Part shown: one piece after another, positions 60,513 to 64,000 of the stretch
Layout of the letters: every line of letters starts with the position of its first letter
Position numbering within the stretch: position 1 is the stretch's first letter
DNA from: Dyadobacter sp. 50-39
GTDB lineage: Bacteria; Bacteroidota; Bacteroidia; Cytophagales; Spirosomataceae
Assembly: GCA_001898145.1 (NCBI GenBank)
Contig: MKSR01000029.1
Span: 62,001-126,000 of the forward strand
Direction: 5' to 3'
Length of the DNA stretch: 64,000 nucleotides
Program-made: the position numbers and the translations under genes
Notes under the pieces: model-generated
What the model saw: only the letters and a program-made list of their open reading frames with translations
What the model was told of the DNA's origin: nothing
Databases searched by the model: none

Positions 60513-63500
60513 ATGAATATTTCAGAACTATCCCTGAAACGGCCCGTTTTGGCGGTCGTGATGAACCTGCTCATCATCCTTTTTGGTGTTGTGGGATATA
60601 ACTTCCTTTCACTGAGGGATTACCCGGCGATTGACCCTCCGATCGTCAATGTGCGGACGAGTTATACCGGTGCAAATGCCGACATTATCGAGAGCCAGAT
60701 CACCGAACCACTCGAAAAGAGCATCAATGGTATCCCCGGCATCAAGAGTATCAGCTCTTCGAGCCAGATCGGTTCCAGCAATATTACCGTCGAGTTCAAC
60801 CTGAAATCCGACCTGGAAGGCGCCGCCAACGACGTGCGCGACAAGGTGAGCCAGGCAGTCCGCAACCTTCCGCAGGACATCGACGCCCCGCCGGTAGTAA
60901 GCAAGGCCGATGCCAACTCCGATTTCATCCTCCTGCTAGCCGTACAAAGCCCGTCGAAAGGCTTGCTCGAACTGAGCGAGTATGCCGAAAACGTGCTCCA
61001 ACAGAGCTTGCAGACCATTGACGGCGTGAGTGCGATCAATATTTTTGGTCAAAAACGGTATGCGATGCGCATCTGGCTCAATCCCGACCAGATGAGTTCG
61101 TATAACATTTCATTCAATGATATTACCACCACCCTCGCGGCAGAAAATGTGGAATTACCGGCCGGTAAAATTTACGGCGACAATACGGAATTGACGATCC
61201 GGACCATGGGCCGTTTGAAAAGCGAGAAGGATTTCCACGATCTGGTCATCCGTAACGACAGCTCGGGCATTGTGAGGTTGGGGAACGTAGCCAAAATCGA
61301 GCTAGGGCCTGAGAATGAGGAACAAAGTTGGAAATATAACGGTATGTACGCGGTAGGTCTGGCGGTGATCCCGCAGCCCGGCGCGAACTATGTTCAGATT
61401 TCCGATGAATTCAACAAGCGCCTGGCCGAGATCCAGAAATCCAATAAATCCGACATTACATTCAACGTCCTGATCGACAACACGCGCCTTGTGCGCCAGT
61501 CGATCAAAGAGGTGGAAGAAACGCTGATCATCGCATTCTCGCTCGTGGTCATCGTGATCCTGTTCTTCTTCCGCAACCTGCTGGTGGCGGTACGTCCGTT
61601 GATCGATATTCCCATATCGCTCGTCGCGACGTTCTTCGTCATGTACATGTGCGGCTTTTCAATCAACATCCTCACGTTGTTAGGGATTGTTCTCGCAACG
61701 GGTCTGGTGGTGGATGATGGTATTGTGGTCACGGAAAACATATTCCGGAAACTGGAAAGCGGCCTGCCGATCCGACAGGCGGCATTGGAAGGCAGCCGGG
61801 AGATTTTCTTCGCAGTTATTTCCACATCATTAACGCTCGCCGTTGTATTCCTTCCGGTCATCTTCCTCGAAGGTTTTGTGGGAAGCCTCTTCCGCGAATT
61901 CGGTATTGTGGTGGCTTCGGCGGTATTGATATCGGCCTTCGTTTCGCTGACGATCACGCCGGTGCTGAACGTCGTGTTGAACCGTAAAGACGCCGGGCAT
62001 GGCTGGTTTTATAACAAAACAGAGCCATTCTTCACCGGTATGGAAGATGGCTATAACCGGATGCTGCGCGGATTTATGAAAGCACGCTGGGTTTCCTGGG
62101 TGCTGGTAGTTGCCTGCGGTGTGCTGATCTGGTTCACCTACACGCATTTGCAAAGCGAGCTCGCCCCTATGGAAGACCGGAACAGTATCCGATTCAACCT
62201 GTCGGCACCGGAGGGTACCAGCTTCGACCAGATGCAGCAGGTTTCCGATCAGCTCAGCAACTTTCTGAACGACTCTATTCCTGAAAAAGCATTTACCTTC
62301 TCCGCCACGCCGGGCTTCGGCGGCGGTGGCGTGAACAGCGGTACCGGGCGTATCGGGCTCGTGGATGCGAGCGAGCGCAGGAGAAGCCAGAACGAAATCG
62401 CGCAGGACATCAATAAAAAACTGTCGAGGTTCAACGACGCGCGGATTTTTGCGACGCAGGAACAGACTATTTCCGTGGGTATCGGTTCAAGGGGGTCGCT
62501 TCCGGTTCAGTTTGTATTGCAAAACCTTGATTTTGATAAGCTCAGCGAGGTGCTGCCCAAGTTCCTCGATGAGGCACGGCAAGATCCGACTTTCCAGAAC
62601 GTCGATGTGAACCTCAAATTCAATAAACCCGAGGTACGTCTTACCATCGACCGCCTTAAAGCCCGTGACCTGGGCCTCTCCACCACCGATGTGGCGGCTA
62701 CCATTCAGGCTGCATTCAGCGGCCGCCGGCTTGCATATTTTATCATGAATGGGCAGCAATACCAGGTAATAGGCCAGGTAGAGCGCTCGGAACGCAACAA
62801 ACCTGCGGACATTGAAAAACTGTACGTGCGGAACAACCGCGGCGAGAGCATTCCGCTCACTGCGGTGGTGCATATGGAGGAAGAAAGCGGCCCGCCGACT
62901 ATTTACCACTACAACCGGTATAAAAGCGCGACAATCTCCGCATCTCTCGTAGAAGGAAAAACAATCGGCGACGGCGTGGAGGCCATGCGCAGAATCGGTA
63001 CCAAACTGCTCGACGAATCGTTCCAGACCTCGCTGACGGGCCCTTCCCGCGATTTTGAAGAAAGCTCTTCCAACACCAGCTTTGCGTTCGGGTTGGCGCT
63101 TTTACTGGTATATCTGGTACTCGCAGGCCAGTTTGAAAGCTTCACGGACCCTTTCATTATCATGATCACCGTTCCATTGGCATTAGCTGGTGCATTGCTC
63201 AGTCTTTATTTGTTTGGATTAACCATCAATATCTTTTCCCAAATAGGGATGATCATGCTCATCGGGCTGGTAACGAAGAATGGTATCCTCATTGTGGAGT
63301 TTGCCAACCAGAAGCGGGAGCAGGGAATGGGGCGGACGGCAGCGGCGATCGAATCGGCTACGCAGCGTTTGCGTCCGATCCTGATGACGAGCCTGGCAAC
63401 GGCATTCGGCGCATTGCCCATTGCATTGAGCCTTGGCGCTGCGGCAACCAGCCGGGTACCGCTCGGGGTGGTGATCGTCGGTGGTCTGATGTTCTCGCTG

Positions 63501-63602
63501 ATCCTTACGCTGTTTGTGATCCCGGCGATTTACACATTCATTTCACCTAAGAAACACAAGGTGACGGAAGAACAAAAGATGGCGGAGGAGCTTGTGGCTT
63601 AA
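60513..63602 (+). CDS. RND efflux pump (AcrB/MexB-type permease)
   Basis: 1029 residues: twelve membrane helices with two large periplasmic loops. Helix 4 carries the proton-relay pair in GLVVDDGIVVTENIFRKLES near 402 (two aspartates). The N-terminal LKRPVLAVVMNLLIILFGV and the FGALPIALSLGAAATSRVPL segment near 970 are hallmarks. It exports hydrophobic drugs, bile-salt-like compounds or lipids by proton antiport; the exact substrate is not visible. Operon: adaptor, pump, outer membrane channel. Confidence 0.95.
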   Translation: MNISELSLKRPVLAVVMNLLIILFGVVGYNFLSLRDYPAIDPPIVNVRTSYTGANADIIESQITEPLEKSINGIPGIKSISSSSQIGSSNITVEFNLKSDLEGAANDVRDKVSQAVRNLPQDIDAPPVVSKADANSDFILLLAVQSPSKGLLELSEYAENVLQQSLQTIDGVSAINIFGQKRYAMRIWLNPDQMSSYNISFNDITTTLAAENVELPAGKIYGDNTELTIRTMGRLKSEKDFHDLVIRNDSSGIVRLGNVAKIELGPENEEQSWKYNGMYAVGLAVIPQPGANYVQISDEFNKRLAEIQKSNKSDITFNVLIDNTRLVRQSIKEVEETLIIAFSLVVIVILFFFRNLLVAVRPLIDIPISLVATFFVMYMCGFSINILTLLGIVLATGLVVDDGIVVTENIFRKLESGLPIRQAALEGSREIFFAVISTSLTLAVVFLPVIFLEGFVGSLFREFGIVVASAVLISAFVSLTITPVLNVVLNRKDAGHGWFYNKTEPFFTGMEDGYNRMLRGFMKARWVSWVLVVACGVLIWFTYTHLQSELAPMEDRNSIRFNLSAPEGTSFDQMQQVSDQLSNFLNDSIPEKAFTFSATPGFGGGGVNSGTGRIGLVDASERRRSQNEIAQDINKKLSRFNDARIFATQEQTISVGIGSRGSLPVQFVLQNLDFDKLSEVLPKFLDEARQDPTFQNVDVNLKFNKPEVRLTIDRLKARDLGLSTTDVAATIQAAFSGRRLAYFIMNGQQYQVIGQVERSERNKPADIEKLYVRNNRGESIPLTAVVHMEEESGPPTIYHYNRYKSATISASLVEGKTIGDGVEAMRRIGTKLLDESFQTSLTGPSRDFEESSSNTSFAFGLALLLVYLVLAGQFESFTDPFIIMITVPLALAGALLSLYLFGLTINIFSQIGMIMLIGLVTKNGILIVEFANQKREQGMGRTAAAIESATQRLRPILMTSLATAFGALPIALSLGAAATSRVPLGVVIVGGLMFSLILTLFVIPAIYTFISPKKHKVTEEQKMAEELVA

Positions 63603-63639
63603 AGGATATTTTTCATACAAATCAACTATTGTTTTTTAC

Positions 63640-64000
63640 ATGGGCTCGCTCACCTTTCTTAAAAAATACCAATACGCAGTCATTCTCACTTTGCTATGCC
63701 CTGGTGCCGCCTGGGCTGGCTTGCCGGGAGCCGGCCTCCCGCGGGCGGGCTACCCCGCCGATACACTCGCCCTCACGCTCGAACAGGCCGTAGCTACCGC
63801 CCTTAAAAACAGCTACGAAATAGAGATCGCCAAGAATAATGTGGATGCGAATACTATTCTGAACAATTATGGTGTAGCAGGCGGCTTGCCGACGGTATCC
63901 CTCAACGCTTCCAATACGGAGCAGATCACGCAGGTAAACCAGAAACTGAACACCGGCGTCGAGATCAGTCGTAACGCCGCCGCGGGTAATAACACGCAGG
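63640..64000 (+). CDS. TolC-family outer membrane channel (3' end outside window)
   Basis: The first 120 residues are visible. A signal peptide (YAVILTLLCPGAAWAG) is followed by the typical outer membrane efflux protein start LTLEQAVATALKNSYEIEIA and the first coiled-coil helix. The gene lies 37 bases after the pump gene and completes the tripartite RND system. The rest is cut off by the window end. Confidence 0.88.
   Translation, partial: MGSLTFLKKYQYAVILTLLCPGAAWAGLPGAGLPRAGYPADTLALTLEQAVATALKNSYEIEIAKNNVDANTILNNYGVAGGLPTVSLNASNTEQITQVNQKLNTGVEISRNAAAGNNTQ

Overview
The window is chromosomal DNA from a Bacteroidota bacterium of the order Cytophagales; a Dyadobacter-like member of the Spirosomaceae fits best. 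The grounds are a Rho factor with a long disordered insertion, Bacteroidota-type promoters (TTG, 19-20 bases, then TAnnTTTG), SusC-like and FadL-like outer membrane proteins, an LptC/CoaX block, a Bacteroidota-style TonB and Nif3 with a zinc-ribbon partner. No rRNA or CRISPR array is present.

Layout. 0-0.94 kb: end of a SCO1-like copper chaperone and a cytochrome c lipoprotein. 0.9-3.5 kb (minus): coaX, an outer membrane barrel, lptC. 3.7-6.8 kb: rho with a long leader and two coupled membrane genes. 6.9-14.6 kb: htpG, a lipoprotein, a four-helix sensor-like protein, a TonB-linked barrel protein, a membrane protein and a 1-Cys peroxiredoxin. 14.9-17.5 kb: two shortened homologues of the DabA/DabB inorganic carbon transporter. 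17.6-20.6 kb: cysteine desulfurase, XdhC and MocA genes with overlapping ends, which looks like a molybdenum-hydroxylase maturation operon. 20.6-23.5 kb: a YtrA-type GntR/ABC operon with an operator at its promoter and a 34-codon small ORF between ATPase and permease. 23.6-28.4 kb (minus): a prohibitin-like protein, then gnd-zwf-pgl, the oxidative pentose phosphate branch. 28.6-33.5 kb: a GH36-like glycosidase, a cold-shock gene and two fatty acid desaturases.

33.6-44.85 kb is an accreted island at a tRNA-Ala(GGC) gene. The 3' half of the tRNA and its downstream hairpin occur three times as direct repeats. The outer segment holds a transglutaminase, two glycosyltransferases, a GH130 phosphorylase, a gutted lipid A acyltransferase, a second cold-shock gene and a response regulator. 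The inner 3 kb segment holds a truncated integrase, AT-rich membrane genes, a broken relaxase-like reading frame and a RES/Xre toxin-antitoxin pair.

45-49.5 kb: a DnaQ-like exonuclease, a PadR regulator with a TonB carrying an extra N-terminal helical domain, an Lrp regulator, a tRNA-like RNA with its own terminator, a cysteine-rich copper-binding protein and two identical tRNA-Asp genes. 49.6-54 kb: Nif3, zinc ribbon, TPR protein, RadC. 54-56.7 kb (minus): LytS/LytTR two-component operon with a DUF3298-like lipoprotein. 56.8-59.2 kb: a histidine phosphatase and two genes suggestive of menaquinone synthesis. 59.3-64 kb: an RND efflux operon (adaptor, pump, start of the TolC-type channel), cut by the window end.
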